From contig JAJDBX010000074.1 of NCBI GenBank assembly GCA_029261135.1, forward strand, positions 28,235 to 92,234: a DNA stretch of 64,000 bases, given 5' to 3'. The stretch's first letter is position 1. Each line of letters opens with the position of its first letter. The stretch is from Nitrospirota bacterium (GTDB lineage Bacteria; Nitrospirota; Nitrospiria; SBBL01; JAADHI01). The position numbers were made by a program, and so were the translations under genes. Below, piece by piece: positions 63,904 to 64,000 of the stretch. The notes below the pieces were generated by a model that was not told the DNA's origin, did no database searches, and saw only the letters and a list, made by a program, of their open reading frames with translations.

Positions 63904-64000
63904 TTATACGTTCTCAAAGGTGGTCAGCGCTTTAAATGCCTGATAACGGGTCGTAATTTCTTCTTCTCTCAGTGAACGCATCCGATCAAGGCTAAACGCT
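63904..64000 (-). CDS. C-terminal fragment of an unidentified gene
   Basis: The last ~31 codons of a frame, ending in TAA at 63904, that read FSLDRMRSLREEEITTRYQAFKALTTFENV, enter from the right edge. The stop lies about 11 bases before the PilF-like start, so the two genes probably form an operon. Too short to identify; nothing in it is diagnostic of RlmN, the gene that precedes pilF in many genomes. Confidence 0.55.
   Translation of the reverse strand, partial: AFSLDRMRSLREEEITTRYQAFKALTTFENV

Overview
The window looks like a chromosomal piece of a diderm (Gram-negative) bacterium with moderate-to-low GC. It carries a MltB-type lytic transglycosylase, several lipoproteins, CcdA/TlpA thiol-redox proteins, RodZ, and an ABC system for exporting surface polysaccharide. 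Nothing in it fixes the phylum. The gene mix (cupredoxin-like protein, ApbE/DUF3570/DUF4266 cluster, c-di-GMP riboswitch) would suit a Nitrospirota-, Nitrospinota- or deltaproteobacteria-like lineage, but that is a guess. No phage, insertion sequence or CRISPR array was seen.

Layout. 1-6.1 kb: the 5' end of a secreted-protein gene behind a c-di-GMP-I (GEMM-I) riboswitch and terminator, then a cupredoxin/carboxypeptidase-regulatory protein, a TPR protein, an MltB-like enzyme, a DUF4231 membrane protein and an HD phosphohydrolase. 6.3-39.2 kb: one long minus-strand surface-polysaccharide locus. It holds two GT4 glycosyltransferases; a nine-gene, mostly translationally coupled sugar-nucleotide operon (transaldolase, GmhB, GmhA, HddC, HddA, Gfo/Idh/MocA, SDR, UGDH-like, epimerase); a flippase-like membrane protein; methyltransferases and an MT-GT2 fusion; a large membrane protein; a double glycosyltransferase; a sulfotransferase with a coiled coil; Wzt/Wzm; a GDP-mannose 4,6-dehydratase homologue; a complete dTDP-rhamnose set; and a UDP-xylose synthase homologue. 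39-48 kb: housekeeping genes (Ppx/GppA, RecG, L28, a FolM-like/FolB/FolK folate operon, DUF2231 and TPR proteins). 48-59 kb: a zone rich in broken genes (glutamate/leucine dehydrogenase, voltage-gated channel, histidine kinase, aminotransferase, DUF302), mixed with an intact ApbE-DUF3570-DUF4266-TlpA cluster, CcdA, a LytTR response regulator, a geranylgeranyl-reductase-like flavoprotein and a lipoprotein made of two flagellar-hook D2-like repeats. 59.9-64 kb: exonuclease III, an FHA-GGDEF diguanylate cyclase, tRNA-Thr(CGU), RodZ and a PilF-like TPR lipoprotein.

How the genes fit together. The polysaccharide locus appears to make a heteropolymer from GDP-heptose (possibly 6-deoxy-heptose), dTDP-L-rhamnose and possibly UDP-xylose. 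It decorates the polymer by methylation and perhaps sulfation, and exports it through Wzm/Wzt, where Wzt has a C-terminal carbohydrate-recognition-type domain. The most unusual part is the coupled operon at 8974-16627. It joins a transaldolase (a source of sedoheptulose-7-phosphate) to the full GDP-heptose route, and adds a UGDH-family protein whose catalytic cysteine is a threonine. c-di-GMP appears twice, as a riboswitch at the left end and as a cyclase with an intact active site and I-site at the right end.
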